Part shown: piece after piece, positions 54,701 to 62,556 of the stretch
Position numbering within the stretch: position 1 is the first letter of the stretch
Layout: each line of letters opens with the position of its first letter
Assembly: GCA_964569265.1 (NCBI GenBank)
Contig: CAZMTO010000007.1
Coordinates: 1-64,000, forward strand
DNA: 64,000 nt
DNA from: Avidehalobacter sp964569265
GTDB lineage: Bacteria; Bacillota; Dehalobacteriia; UBA4068; UBA4997
Direction: 5' to 3'
Notes under the pieces: model-generated
What the model saw: only the letters and a program-made list of their open reading frames with translations
Told to the model about the DNA's origin: nothing
Database searches by the model: none
Position numbers and translations under genes: made by a program

Positions 54701-56523
54701 GTTGTGGTATTAAACTTCTGTCCGGTTTCCACCTCGCCTTCAATAGCGGCAGCCGGGGTAGCCTCGGTAATAATCGAGTTTAACATAGTACCGTTGTTAA
54801 CAGAATATTCAACACCCACATTACCTCTGGCAGGGTAGTAAATCATCGTCGACATAGCATCATAGCCATAGCCAAACAAATCGGCACTGCCTGCGGCGTA
54901 TTCGGTGTAGAGCGAAAAATACTTGTTCCAGTTTGTGGTATCATAGTCCAGCGCACCTACCAGCTCCAGGCCGGTTTCGGCATACTCAAACTGCAAGCTG
55001 TCAAAATACAGGGTAGCAGCTTCGGTAAGGCCGTTAGATACCACGGCAAGGTTGGCAGGGCTGTACGGCAAAGAGCAGAACTCGTTATTGGCTCTTTCCA
55101 TTACGCTGTAAACATAATTGCCTTCATCATCTTTGTCGAACAAATCATAGTTTTTGTCGGTAACAATACTAAAGCCTTCACCATCGTACTGATAAACAGC
55201 AGCATAACGGCTGTAAGCATTACCGTCTTTAATATCGCTTACCGACTGACCGCCCAGCACCAGGCTTTCCTGATCTACGCCAACCAGCGGGCCATAAGTA
55301 AAGGCGGCACGTACAATAGGATCACCGCCGGACGATGCCACGGCAAAGTCATCATACTTGGTTAAAAGGTCGGCATTGCTGGCCGAACCGTACAAAACAG
55401 CCGCACGGCTTTGGGTGTATGTTGAACCTTTAATATTAGATATATCACCATAGAAAAAGCCGTAAGTAAGTGCCAGGTCGTCTACGCCGTCGCGGTTAAC
55501 GTCGGCTGCCAGCAACGATACCATATTAGGCACCATACCATCAGTTTTCTTCAAAGGATAAGTCCATACCTGTGCCCAGCTATCGTTAATATTTTGGTAG
55601 GCAGTTGCCGAAGCACCGGTGGTTTTTTTGTACTGATAAACAACAATGCGCGGGTTAGATTCTTCCGGCACGTAAACGGCAATTTCGTCCATACCGTCGC
55701 CGTTAAAGTCACCGGTTGCCACTTTAAGGTAATTTTGCAGGCTATACTGAAGCATAGTTTGCAGCTTAGGGTCTTTAACTGTGCCTTGACCCATGGCAAT
55801 ACGCTCAGCAGCATTGCCCATTTTGTCAAAGTCGTCAATCAGGGTAACAGCCGCCGCATTGGTTGCCAAACCGTCAACAGCATCTACGGTACGCAGTTTA
55901 AGCTGAGGCTCTACAACACGCGGACTGCTGCCATCTTTTACAGTTTCAGCATATTCCATTGTCAACAGGGCAAACTGCTTTTTCTGCCCACTGGTGTTGC
56001 CGTCAAAATTGGCAGCAGCAGCCGACATGGCAGCCCAGGAGCTTCGTGGTGTAAACCGCTCGTAGGGAGTATTCGTCGGCGTCTGTATCGGGAAAGTCGT
56101 CGTATCTAACGAACGCATAAACAGTTTGTCGTACAGGCTGCCCGTTAACAAACCGGTATTTACCTGCGTTTTGCTTTTAAAGGTATTATAATCGGTAATT
56201 GTACCGTTATAATGGCCACGCAATTCAGACGTAGTAATCGTCTTATAATGGTTTGCAGCGGTATAAGTATTGGCATCGGTATAGCTGTTTAATATCAGCA
56301 TTTCATCAACCGGGTTAACCGTAACGCTGTCTCGCCCATAAGGGTTAGAAGTATCGTTAGCATCGTAGCCGTCAGGCGCTTTGCTGGTATCAAAGCCAAT
56401 GGCTTCCAGCGCGTTCATCTCCGACATATCAACATCAGTTTGGGCGGCAAATACCGCCGGTGTCGGCAATGTCGAAATAATCATACAGCATATAAGCAGA
56501 ACACTTAATAATTTTCTTCTCAT
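48718..56523 (-). CDS. Giant S-layer-anchored surface protein (FG-GAP-like, FnIII, Ig, MBG, InlB-type repeats, three SLH)
   Basis: A 2601-residue exported protein (signal peptide ending TPAVFAA). FG-GAP-like motifs occur at about 268 (DFNGDGMDEIAVYV) and 338 (DVNRDGVDDLALTYG). A large beta-rich region (about 560-940) of unknown type follows, then FnIII (about 956-1050), an Ig domain near 1100, a Big-type Ig, an MBG-like module near 1400 and a series of divergent InlB B-repeats (about 1540-2340). A Gly-Ser linker of about 80 residues leads to three SLH domains (about 2430-2601; FxDVxxxAYYxxAVxWA pattern), which bind secondary cell-wall polymer. AAAGGAT precedes ATG 56523. It follows a TetR gene by 50 bases. 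Confidence 0.85.
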   Translation of the reverse strand: MRRKLLSVLLICCMIISTLPTPAVFAAQTDVDMSEMNALEAIGFDTSKAPDGYDANDTSNPYGRDSVTVNPVDEMLILNSYTDANTYTAANHYKTITTSELRGHYNGTITDYNTFKSKTQVNTGLLTGSLYDKLFMRSLDTTTFPIQTPTNTPYERFTPRSSWAAMSAAAANFDGNTSGQKKQFALLTMEYAETVKDGSSPRVVEPQLKLRTVDAVDGLATNAAAVTLIDDFDKMGNAAERIAMGQGTVKDPKLQTMLQYSLQNYLKVATGDFNGDGMDEIAVYVPEESNPRIVVYQYKKTTGASATAYQNINDSWAQVWTYPLKKTDGMVPNMVSLLAADVNRDGVDDLALTYGFFYGDISNIKGSTYTQSRAAVLYGSASNADLLTKYDDFAVASSGGDPIVRAAFTYGPLVGVDQESLVLGGQSVSDIKDGNAYSRYAAVYQYDGEGFSIVTDKNYDLFDKDDEGNYVYSVMERANNEFCSLPYSPANLAVVSNGLTEAATLYFDSLQFEYAETGLELVGALDYDTTNWNKYFSLYTEYAAGSADLFGYGYDAMSTMIYYPARGNVGVEYSVNNGTMLNSIITEATPAAAIEGEVETGQKFNTTTSIKSEQMKSNAAYFIFPNTDKDTAYLKYNNNHYFVYSDPKVLAVLASSPYFEDLMNRDDLSGAYIQSETSYAQTKGSSDGAVAQSSIWAGAYASLEQDITIFGIKIGSIECSSTLKAKFTYEFEMNSSLEQTVEYSTSVGADAVVLYSIPTVVYEYTAYTPDGKGGYNEQAMTITSPHTAATQVMDLKKYEEIARDYSELPQISGNIMTHTLGDPSTYPTSAKGYKDAIVWNGDYAAVGYTDAPNGQNITQSIDMSTEYSHSFIFSSEIERTAGIGAGCLTVGVVAGSEAGAGYVMTSTSGSSYIASMQNMPAEAEEFGYGFSWKLFAYDGGGFPVVSYLVTDIEMPPELPDDFAMDAEQTTDDTIALTWSYDKMISGFQIYRYYEFPDGSGSYELAFVPFDQGKKNDDGTWDFVYYDKNLNPYTEYFYEIQAVRSVTPNVSIESEVLTVRTKTDVGYPDIELVGLDVDGALAIYPDSTNTVTAAVKNAEDYPQGISYQWQKLENGKWQDITNKKQAYYTFLSSGYSSEGDYRCRVNVIYYDKVRGEEYHISAYSDVFHAKYRVHKATAVNGLTADVTNGKPYASVTLKSTTAGHNAAPSGVVTYEITGLNYSRTYNVPLKADGSNATAALTTDMTSALPEGAYTIKAYYQGSRVFAPLDLGQTALLSGEEGYRLVICDKNGNEVDTLTYGEKWTAKLMYYHREDGKLVESEELDWQSGTRLYRLGGNGSWLGSAEASKFRGGNWDEPGPQSGNYNNRWPWMGQTPCRSYKLEKTYYDVHTAYFDVTRRPITIGITTANGTFTAAQGSVEANLPQLCVVEGNLVYGDKLQYDNPVYAADGTTTMTGTNFVDIKVYDTAGREVKLDNNTAPGSYTVVGYLNPSNIIRIETNVPDENGNYPTSSDGEKYGLSGITYGTNYEVSFKPVTYVVTGQNYTLKANVVNTADTNTAGTVSVLSPEAHTYAELAAGVKVANGTGLVLLATPYEGYQVKQWIVKKGDAVIYTQQGGNTLNYTMLAEDISIELQYELATYTINVVNSNPAAGSVEMPIGLANGAPVRPGAEFTFKAVANNGYQFKHWEYVVGGRIELVTTPEINVVMPGANVNLYPVFERETFTITLGDNLQASYKWDDDNDTSTPAVDRYVSSGTKIAGDTTVTVSAAPAYEVTGNWQVNGSPITNDGTTYTFTITADTTVSADTQLGTYSLIVRSSAPSGYYDAGTIHATSTLIDETTGKPLDEDDFRVMHNVPGNTEFTLTAVPARSYVFDRWTSLAAQGKVYSTNQTTNYVLQSNDVLTAYFSKAISYQAVGTYDDAQGKVNYRIFDQYGKEVETGAVTSGEPITYYRGETLEFTVAPKANYMVDKWTVNGETESGNHSKTRTFADATGNITFGIEFAPQSYYTVNYAVEGEGGTITGATSDGTAFASGAANIGGGSTVIITSVPADGKMVDAWKINGETVKNANNPNADYQGDVLTIDALSSNAATVNITVSFKDIVAYAVTAEAENATFTLTNADTVRKTADGKFYEGETLIYKVTPADSYRLEAVTGFDNIKKNDDGTWTCTIYAIGEDTTISASVVKLYNLSCYQPSNGTVTIDKEQAAEGELVTVTATPNEGYKLVSVTISYSTEAGVLAEAIEGNTFTMPAKRITVSAVFAPTHNVITCTPSENGTVTADKAKAQEGETVTVTATPNKDYRVSKILASYQIGATKTEFEVINNTFTMPDAPVTVTAVFIATSGDDDDSSGSGSGSGSGSGSGSGSGSGSGSGSGSGSGSGSGSGSGSGSGSGSGSGSGSGSGTGTGAGSGAGAGSGTGTGSGAGTGTTGITFIDVPKNAYYSEAVAWAVAQGVTGGVGNNLFAPDDICSRAQIVAFLWRSAASPEPKSAGTFADVAANAYYAKAVSWAIEQGITEGVGNNLFAPDKTCTRAQIVTFLWRFAGSPDVSAASNFADVAADAYYAKAVNWAVQQGITGGVGNNLFAPDEDCTRAQAVTFLYRYKSA
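49241..49490 (-). repeat. Gly-Ser coding tandem repeat
   Basis: An in-frame low-complexity tract of Gly-Ser (some Ala/Thr) codons in which a 30-bp unit recurs. It forms the flexible linker before the SLH domains and may vary in length. Confidence 0.85.
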
Positions 56524-56573
56524 ATCGCTATCCTTTCTAAAATTTTTAATTAACGCAAAAAATAGAGCTCACA

Positions 56574-57266
56574 TCATGCCGTTTCGTCCAGAGAAAACTC
56601 AAAACGCATAGCCAACGATTTAAACAAAGCGTGCATAACCTTGTTGGCTATATCGCAAATGTCCAGCCCGTTAACATAAGCCAGCACCTGCTGCACTTCA
56701 GCGTTTGGCACGCTATAGCCGCGCAGAGATAACGTTAAAAAGCTGTTAATCTTTTGCTGCAGGTTCAGCGTATCATCACACGGGTAGGCCATATAAGCTC
56801 TCATAAGCCCCGCCGAACCAACCTCTAAAGCGTAAAAATCGTTTAAAGTAAGCTGCGGCTGGTAACTGCCAAAAATCTGTTTAAGCTCTTGGGCTGTTTG
56901 GCTAAAAATATAGTGCGATGCTTCCTGCTGGGTATAGGCTTCGATGTAAATTTCCCGCAGGTTTTCGTTAAGCTCGGTAAGCGTTAACTGAATAGCGGTT
57001 TCTACCGCATAAACATAAACCGGCGGTAATTTGGTGCCGACAACGTTGTGGGCCGCACCGAACTGGTTGGTAAACATAAAACCCACCAATTCGGACAAAA
57101 CACCGTCTTTAGCCCTAAAGATGTTTTGAAAGGTGCTGTTGGAAACACCCGCCCTTTTTACAATTTCGGCAACCGTCGTTTTTTTATAGCCCCGCGCAAA
57201 AAAAATCGTTAAACAAACCGTGAGTATCCTTTTTTTTGGCGGACAACAGGTCGATGTGTTAGTAAT
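56574..57266 (-). CDS. TetR-family regulator, probable ATT start
   Basis: A 230-residue TetR-type protein: HTH at about 12-55 (RILTVCLTIFFARGYKKTTVAEIVKRAGVS with NSTFQNIFRAKDGVL), then a helical ligand domain. No ATG, GTG or TTG near the HTH has a binding site. An in-frame ATT at 57264-57266 (ITNTSTCCPPKKRILT) lies six bases after AGAAAGGGG, so I place the start there. A far ATG at 57317 has no site. An A8 run just before the HTH could also hide a frameshift. It likely autoregulates via the inverted repeat at 57369-57389 and is cotranscribed with the SLH protein. Confidence 0.7.
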   Translation of the reverse strand: MTNTSTCCPPKKRILTVCLTIFFARGYKKTTVAEIVKRAGVSNSTFQNIFRAKDGVLSELVGFMFTNQFGAAHNVVGTKLPPVYVYAVETAIQLTLTELNENLREIYIEAYTQQEASHYIFSQTAQELKQIFGSYQPQLTLNDFYALEVGSAGLMRAYMAYPCDDTLNLQQKINSFLTLSLRGYSVPNAEVQQVLAYVNGLDICDIANKVMHALFKSLAMRFEFSLDETA

Positions 57267-57335
57267 ACACGACCCCTTTCTATAAAAATAATATATAACA
57301 AAAAACTTATAAAGCATTGTGGTATACGTGCCAAA

Positions 57336-57364
57336 AGTATAACATATTTTACGCCATTTTACAA
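57336..57364 (-). promoter_or_regulatory. Promoter of the tetR-SLH protein operon
   Basis: On the minus strand, TTGTAA (57359-57364), 17 bases, TATACT (57336-57341). Confidence 0.7.
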
Positions 57365-57368
57365 TACA

Positions 57369-57389
57369 ATAAGCAAACAATTTGCTTAT
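57369..57389. promoter_or_regulatory. Perfect inverted repeat upstream of tetR, likely TetR operator
   Basis: ATAAGCAAA, CAA, TTTGCTTAT: nine-base arms, three-base centre, just upstream of the -35. Size and symmetry fit a TetR dimer site. Confidence 0.65.
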
Positions 57390-57445
57390 AATTTATATAA
57401 TTTTATAAAAGAACAAAAGATTTTATTATTGATACAGGCAAATTA

Positions 57446-57486
57446 CAAAAAACCGCCGTTTGGTTTTATCAAACAGCGGTTTTTAA
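57446..57486 (-). terminator. Terminator of the kor operon
   Basis: On the minus strand, AAACCGC-T-GTTTG pairs with CAAAC-G-GCGGTTT and a T run follows. Confidence 0.85.
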
Positions 57487-57508
57487 TTTAAATTTAAATT
57501 TTAATGTA

Positions 57509-58054
57509 TTATTCGGCGTAGCTCTGCGCCAGCGCTTTACCTTCGTAATAAGCCTGAATATTGCCGGGCAGCACCTTAGTCTTAAAGTTGTTGGCAAGGG
57601 CACGTTCTACCGCCGCATCCGACACAATATCAGCCAGCCCATTGATAACGCCCAAAGCCAGCACGTTAGCACTAAGCTCATTTTGCAGCTTGGTTTTGGC
57701 AGTTTCCAAAATCGGCAGGCGATGTACCTTTACCGATGCATCCTCCAGCCCGGTAGAAGTTACAAAATCACTGTCTATTATCAGCATACCGCCGGCCTGA
57801 ATATCGTCGGCATATTTGTTATAAGCCTCTTGAGAAAGGCACAGCAGAACATCCGGGCAGCCAACCTTAGGATAATATATCGGCTCGTCCTTAATAACAA
57901 CCTCGCCCTGGCTGCGGCCACCGCGAGATTCCGGCCCATAAACCTGACTTTGCGCAGCCTGATAACCGTCGTACAAAGCAGCTTCGGCCAACAATACGGC
58001 GCAGCGGATAATGCCCTGACCGCCGGTACCGGAAAATCTTACCTCAAATTTCAT
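57509..58054 (-). CDS. korC: 2-oxoacid:ferredoxin oxidoreductase, gamma subunit
   Basis: A 181-residue gamma subunit (FSGTGGQGIIRCAVLLAEAA at the N terminus, SQVYGPESRGGRSQGEVVI). It is part of the four-subunit enzyme that converts a 2-oxoacid, probably 2-oxoglutarate, to the acyl-CoA with reduced ferredoxin. Its start overlaps the korB stop (ATGA). Confidence 0.88.
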   Translation of the reverse strand: MKFEVRFSGTGGQGIIRCAVLLAEAALYDGYQAAQSQVYGPESRGGRSQGEVVIKDEPIYYPKVGCPDVLLCLSQEAYNKYADDIQAGGMLIIDSDFVTSTGLEDASVKVHRLPILETAKTKLQNELSANVLALGVINGLADIVSDAAVERALANNFKTKVLPGNIQAYYEGKALAQSYAE

Positions 58055-58866
58055 GCCTTCTCACCTGCCTCTTTTAACAAACGCGCCATTTCGTCACAAT
58101 ACTCAACGGCCTCGGCCTCGTAATGCTTACCGATAATAATTTTATCTTCCAGCTCCTCGTCTGTCATACGGGCAGCCTGCTGAACAGTAACGGTATTATC
58201 GCGCAGCCACAGCAACATATCTGCCGGGTCGGGCATATGATTATAACGACCATAAGATATCGGGCAGGTAGAAACCGCCTCGACTACCGAAAAGCCCTTA
58301 TGGTTAGCAGCTTCTACAATCAGGTTGGTAAGCTGCACCGCGTGGAAAACGTCACCGCGGGCCACGTAAGTAGCGCCCGCCCCTTTAGATAAATCAACCA
58401 GATTAAAAGCGCGGTCTATGCTGCCGTAGGGTGCGGTGGTGGCACGTTTGCCGGCAGGTGTAAGCGGCGAAAATTGACCGCCCGTCATACCGTAAATGCT
58501 GTTGTTTACCACAATCGCCGTCATATCAATATTACGGCGGCAGGCGTGAATAAAGTGGTTGCCGCCAATAGCAGCAGCATCACCGTCGCCCATAAGCACA
58601 AACACCTTTAAGCGCGGCTCACACACTTTGGCACCAGTAGCAAAGGCCAGCGCCCGGCCGTGCGCAGTGTGTACCGTATTTAAATCCATATAACCGGTCA
58701 TACGAGAAGAACACCCGATGCCGGATACAAACAACACATCATCCTGCGGATAATCCAGCTTTTGCAGTGCGCGCGCCAAAGCCGACATTACAATGCCGTT
58801 ACCGCAGCCGGGGCACCAAATATGCGGCAAATTACCGCGAAAATACTTTTCGTATACAGCTTCCAT
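58051..58866 (-). CDS. korB: 2-oxoacid:ferredoxin oxidoreductase, beta subunit
   Basis: A 271-residue thiamine-diphosphate subunit: WCPGCGNGIV at the N terminus and the TPP/Mg motif GDGDAAAIGGNHFIHACRRN followed by VVNNSIYGMTGGQ. Its start and the korA stop share one base (TGATG). A 2-oxoglutarate substrate is favoured by the subunit set; branched-chain oxoacids cannot be excluded. Confidence 0.9.
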   Translation of the reverse strand: MEAVYEKYFRGNLPHIWCPGCGNGIVMSALARALQKLDYPQDDVLFVSGIGCSSRMTGYMDLNTVHTAHGRALAFATGAKVCEPRLKVFVLMGDGDAAAIGGNHFIHACRRNIDMTAIVVNNSIYGMTGGQFSPLTPAGKRATTAPYGSIDRAFNLVDLSKGAGATYVARGDVFHAVQLTNLIVEAANHKGFSVVEAVSTCPISYGRYNHMPDPADMLLWLRDNTVTVQQAARMTDEELEDKIIIGKHYEAEAVEYCDEMARLLKEAGEKA

Positions 58867-60044
58867 CAGCAGGCACCCCCATTCTCTGCCATTTCGGCCA
58901 ATTTAGCACGCAACAGCTTTTCTATCTTTGTCGGCTTTATCAGGCGGCCGTCTACCTTGTTTATCGGCAAAAACGGTACGCCGTCTAAGGCAGCCTTGGT
59001 GGGTATAGCCAACTGGCCCATATTCATTTCGGGCATAGCAACCAAACGTTTGCCCTGACACAGTTGTTTTATTTTAGCCGACGGGAACGGCCAAATGGTT
59101 TTAAGACGAATAAGGCCGACTTTTTCTCCGGCTGCGCGCATACTGTCCATAGTTTCGTGGGCAGAACGCGCCATTGCGCCGTAGGCTATCAGCACGATAT
59201 CCGAATCCTCAAGATGCTCGGTTTCGATTTCGGCAATTTCGTCAACGTGGTCTTCTATTTTGCCGCAAATGCGGTTTAAAAAGGTTATTACCTGCTTGGA
59301 ATCAGCCGTGTAGAAGCCGGACTCGTTGTGGGTTAAGCCGGTAAAGTGGTAACGCTGCCCCTGACCCAAAGGAACAAACGGCGGCACACCGCTTTCGGTA
59401 TTGGCAAAGGGCAGGTATTTTTCACCCTCGTATGCCGACGAACGGTTGATGATCTCCGGTTCGGGATCGTTGGAAATATCAAAGCCTTCTCTAAGGTGAC
59501 CGATTTTTTCATCAAGCAGCAAAATAACCGGTGTACGATACTTTTCTGCCAGATTAAAGGCACGAATCGTCATATAGTAAGCTTCGGTAACCGATGACGG
59601 CGAAAGGGCAATAATTGCGTGATCACCGTGGGTACCGTAACGCGCCTGCATAATATCGCCGGCCTGCGGCATGGTGGGCAAACCGGTGCTGGGGCCAAAA
59701 CGCATAACGTTAATAATTACCAGCGGCACTTCGGTTACCGCGGCATAACCGATAAGCTCCTGCATAAGAGAAAAACCGGGGCCGGAGGTTGCGGTAAACG
59801 CCTTGTGGCCAACCATAGATGCACCGATCATAGCGCCGATAGAAGCAATTTCGTCCTCCATCTGCATAAAATAACGGCCCAGCTTCGGAAATTCCTTGGC
59901 TATATATTCGGCAATTTCGGTACTGGGGGTTATCGGGTAGCCGCCAAAAAACGATGCACCGGCCTTGATAGCGCCGAGCGCGCAGGCTTCGTTGCCCTGC
60001 AGCAGTTGAACGTGCTGCTTTTGGCCGTTCATACTATTTTTCAT
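58866..60044 (-). CDS. korA: 2-oxoacid:ferredoxin oxidoreductase, alpha subunit
   Basis: A 392-residue alpha subunit with GGYPITPSTEIAEYI, QMEDEIASIGAMIGAS and TSGPGFSLMQE. AAAGGAGG lies nine bases before ATG 60044, inside the korD end; the two frames overlap by 11 bases. Confidence 0.92.
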   Translation of the reverse strand: MKNSMNGQKQHVQLLQGNEACALGAIKAGASFFGGYPITPSTEIAEYIAKEFPKLGRYFMQMEDEIASIGAMIGASMVGHKAFTATSGPGFSLMQELIGYAAVTEVPLVIINVMRFGPSTGLPTMPQAGDIMQARYGTHGDHAIIALSPSSVTEAYYMTIRAFNLAEKYRTPVILLLDEKIGHLREGFDISNDPEPEIINRSSAYEGEKYLPFANTESGVPPFVPLGQGQRYHFTGLTHNESGFYTADSKQVITFLNRICGKIEDHVDEIAEIETEHLEDSDIVLIAYGAMARSAHETMDSMRAAGEKVGLIRLKTIWPFPSAKIKQLCQGKRLVAMPEMNMGQLAIPTKAALDGVPFLPINKVDGRLIKPTKIEKLLRAKLAEMAENGGAC

Positions 60045-60246
60045 CAGCTTTAACCTCCTTTACCTCAAAGCAAAAATCCGGGCAATGCACCGAACAGCTT
60101 TGGCAGCCAATGCAGGCTGCTTCGTCTACTACCTGAGCCTTGCCGTTGTGCTGGGTGCCAAGCACCTTTTTGGGGCACAGCGCCACGCAAATACCGCAGG
60201 CTTTGCAGGTGTCTTCATTAAATAAAACTTTAAAAGTTTTCCCCAA
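60034..60246 (-). CDS. korD: 2-oxoacid:ferredoxin oxidoreductase, delta (ferredoxin-like) subunit
   Basis: A 70-residue protein with two 4Fe-4S motifs, CKACGICVALCP and CIGCQSCSVHCP. I place the start at TTG 60246, with AAGGGAG eight bases upstream; the ATG at 60255 touches that site and the TTG at 60309 has none. It passes electrons from the catalytic subunits to ferredoxin. First gene of the operon korDABC. Confidence 0.85.
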   Translation of the reverse strand: MGKTFKVLFNEDTCKACGICVALCPKKVLGTQHNGKAQVVDEAACIGCQSCSVHCPDFCFEVKEVKADEK

Positions 60247-60343
60247 AACTTTCATCTCCCTTGAGTATAGCTGAGCCCGGCAAATTGCATACAGCTTTTG
60301 CAGTGCCAAACGCAGACCTTTTATACCCTGTATTTATCTACCT

Positions 60344-60372
60344 ATTATATCACAAACCAAACCCTTTTGCAA
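60344..60372 (-). promoter_or_regulatory. Promoter of the kor operon
   Basis: On the minus strand, TTGCAA (60367-60372), 17 bases, TATAAT (60344-60349). Confidence 0.82.
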
Positions 60373-60430
60373 CACCTGTACACGGTATTTATTATCTGTA
60401 TTTGTGAATATTTATACTTTGCTTATGCAT

Positions 60431-62428
60431 TTACAGGCTGTTCAGCATTTGCAGCATAGCAGCCTCGTCGATAACGCTTATGCCAAGCTGCTGCGCTTTG
60501 GCCAGTTTGCTGCCGGCGGCCTCACCTGCCAGCACGTAATCGGTTTTTTTGCTCACCGAACCCGTAACCTTGGCACCGGCAGCCTCTAACATTGCCTTGG
60601 CCTGCTCTCGCGTAAGGTTGGGCAGGGTGCCGGTAAGCACAAACACCTTGTTTTGCAGCGCCCCGGGCGCGTTGGTTTTAGGCGCCACCTGCGGTTTTAC
60701 ACCGCCTGCCAACAGCTTATCAATAAAGGCGCGGTTTTGGCCATTGGCAAACCAGCTAACCACACTGTCCGCAATAATTTCGCCAATAGCCGGCACATTC
60801 AGTAAATCTTCTCGTGTTGCATTGGCTATAGCATCTAAATCCGCAAAGTTATCGGCCAACAGCTTGCCTGCCTTGCTGCCCACATAGGGTATGCCCAGCG
60901 CTGTAAGCAGCGCAGATAACGGTCGGGTGCGCGCCGTATCAATGGCGGCCAGCACGTTTTGCACCGATTTTTCACCCATACGCGGCAGCGGCAGCAAATC
61001 ATCAGCCGTAAGGTAAAATATGTCGGCAGCGTCGGCTATTTTACCGGCAGCCAACAGTTGATTGAGCAACTGCGGGCCCAAACCGTCAATGTTCATAGCA
61101 GCGCGCGACACAAAATGGTAAATAGCTTCGCGGGTGCGCGCCGGGCAAGCCGCATTAAGGCAGCGCCATGCCGCTTCACCGGGCTCACGCCGGGCCGGGC
61201 TGCCACATTCCGGGCAGGTGTGCGGCATAACAAAGGGCAGCTCATTACCGGTGCGCTTTTCCGGCAGGCTTTTTATTATCTCCGGAATAACATCACCGGC
61301 CTTGTGCAGCAAAACCGTATCGCCAATGCGTATATCTTTATCTCGCACGTTATCTTCGTTATGCAGGGTGGCTTTGCTTATTTCCGACCCTGCTACCCAA
61401 ACCGGCTCCAGCACGGCCAGCGGCGTTAAAACACCGGTACGCCCCACCCCCACTAAAATATCCAGCACACGCGTTTCTACCGCTTCGGCCGGGAACTTGT
61501 AAGCAATAGATGCACGCGGCGCCTTGGCAGTGTTGCCCAAATCGCGGCGCACCTGCTCATCATCAACCTTAAGCACCAGCCCGTCAATATCATAGGCCAG
61601 CTTATGACGGCGCTCCTGCCAGCGTTCTACCTCATCAACTACCTGCTCTATACCGCCGGCAAAGCTTTCTTCTATAGCCGGCAAGCCCTGTTCACGCAAA
61701 AATGCTATGGCCGCCCGGTGAGTTTGCGGCATAGGCATACCCTCTAACAGCAAAATATCATACAGCCAAACGGCCAGCTTGCGCCCCGCCGTAACCTTGG
61801 CATCCAACTGCCGCAGCGACCCCGCCGCCGCATTACGCGGGTTGGCAAACACCGCATCACCGTCGGCCTCACGCAGCTCGTTAAGCTCGGCAAAAGCTGC
61901 CTTGGGCATATAAACCTCGCCGCGCACCAGCAAACGCCCGCCAAAAGGTATGGTGTGCGGCAAACCGTTTATCGTCAAAACATTTTCCAGCACGTTTTCG
62001 CCCACAGTACCGTCACCGCGGGTAGCAGCCTGCACCAAATTTCCGCCGGCATATTCCAGAGCAACTGTCAGGCCGTCTATTTTGGGTTCTAACACATAGG
62101 TTAAGGGTTTTTCAGCCAGCTTTTCACATCGGGCGGCAAATTCACGCAGCTCGTCACCACTAAAGGTGTTGCCCAGCGACAACAAAGGCACCCGGTGCTG
62201 CACCGGCGAAAACTTTTCATCACGGGTGCCGCCCACACGCCCGGTGGGGCTGTCGGCACGTTTATACTGCGGCTCAGCCAGCTCCAGTGCCTGCAATTCA
62301 CGCATCAGGGCATCATATTCGGCATCGGTGGCCAGCGGCGCATCCATATCGTAATACGCCCTGTTAAGGCGTTCTATTTCGTCATACAAAAAATCCATAC
62401 GCTCCTTGGCGCTGTTATTATTCGGCAA
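60431..62428 (-). CDS. ligA: NAD-dependent DNA ligase
   Basis: A 665-residue LigA: Ia/adenylation domain with the nucleophile Lys in EPKIDGLTVAL, OB fold, zinc finger (CPECG and CLNAACP), HhH repeats and a C-terminal BRCT domain (VFVLTGTLPNLTREQAK). The frame opens at 62515, but TTG 62428 (PNNNSAKERMDFL follows) has AGGGG eight bases upstream and gives the usual length. Confidence 0.93.
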   Translation of the reverse strand: MPNNNSAKERMDFLYDEIERLNRAYYDMDAPLATDAEYDALMRELQALELAEPQYKRADSPTGRVGGTRDEKFSPVQHRVPLLSLGNTFSGDELREFAARCEKLAEKPLTYVLEPKIDGLTVALEYAGGNLVQAATRGDGTVGENVLENVLTINGLPHTIPFGGRLLVRGEVYMPKAAFAELNELREADGDAVFANPRNAAAGSLRQLDAKVTAGRKLAVWLYDILLLEGMPMPQTHRAAIAFLREQGLPAIEESFAGGIEQVVDEVERWQERRHKLAYDIDGLVLKVDDEQVRRDLGNTAKAPRASIAYKFPAEAVETRVLDILVGVGRTGVLTPLAVLEPVWVAGSEISKATLHNEDNVRDKDIRIGDTVLLHKAGDVIPEIIKSLPEKRTGNELPFVMPHTCPECGSPARREPGEAAWRCLNAACPARTREAIYHFVSRAAMNIDGLGPQLLNQLLAAGKIADAADIFYLTADDLLPLPRMGEKSVQNVLAAIDTARTRPLSALLTALGIPYVGSKAGKLLADNFADLDAIANATREDLLNVPAIGEIIADSVVSWFANGQNRAFIDKLLAGGVKPQVAPKTNAPGALQNKVFVLTGTLPNLTREQAKAMLEAAGAKVTGSVSKKTDYVLAGEAAGSKLAKAQQLGISVIDEAAMLQMLNSL

Positions 62429-62446
62429 AAGTATCACCCCTGTAAA

Positions 62447-62472
62447 TTTTGCATATAAATTTTGCATATAGG
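62447..62472. repeat. 13-bp direct tandem repeat in the ligA leader
   Basis: AATTTTGCATATA occurs twice back to back between the ligA promoter and start. It creates a second ATG and direct-repeat site; no role is known. Confidence 0.7.
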
Positions 62473-62475
62473 TTA

Positions 62476-62505
62476 ATTTTAGCACATTTATATAATTTAA
62501 TACAA
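62476..62505 (-). promoter_or_regulatory. Possible promoter of ligA
   Basis: On the minus strand, TTGTAT (62500-62505), 18 bases, TAAAAT (62476-62481). Confidence 0.5.
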
Positions 62506-62507
62506 GC

Positions 62508-62539
62508 AAAAACACGGCCTGCCAGCGGCAAACCGTGTT
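62508..62539 (-). terminator. Terminator of the GntR gene
   Basis: On the minus strand, AACACGG pairs with CCGTGTT across a 15-base loop and is followed by T residues, just after the GntR stop. Confidence 0.7.
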
Positions 62540-62556
62540 ATATCAGCAATTTTTTA

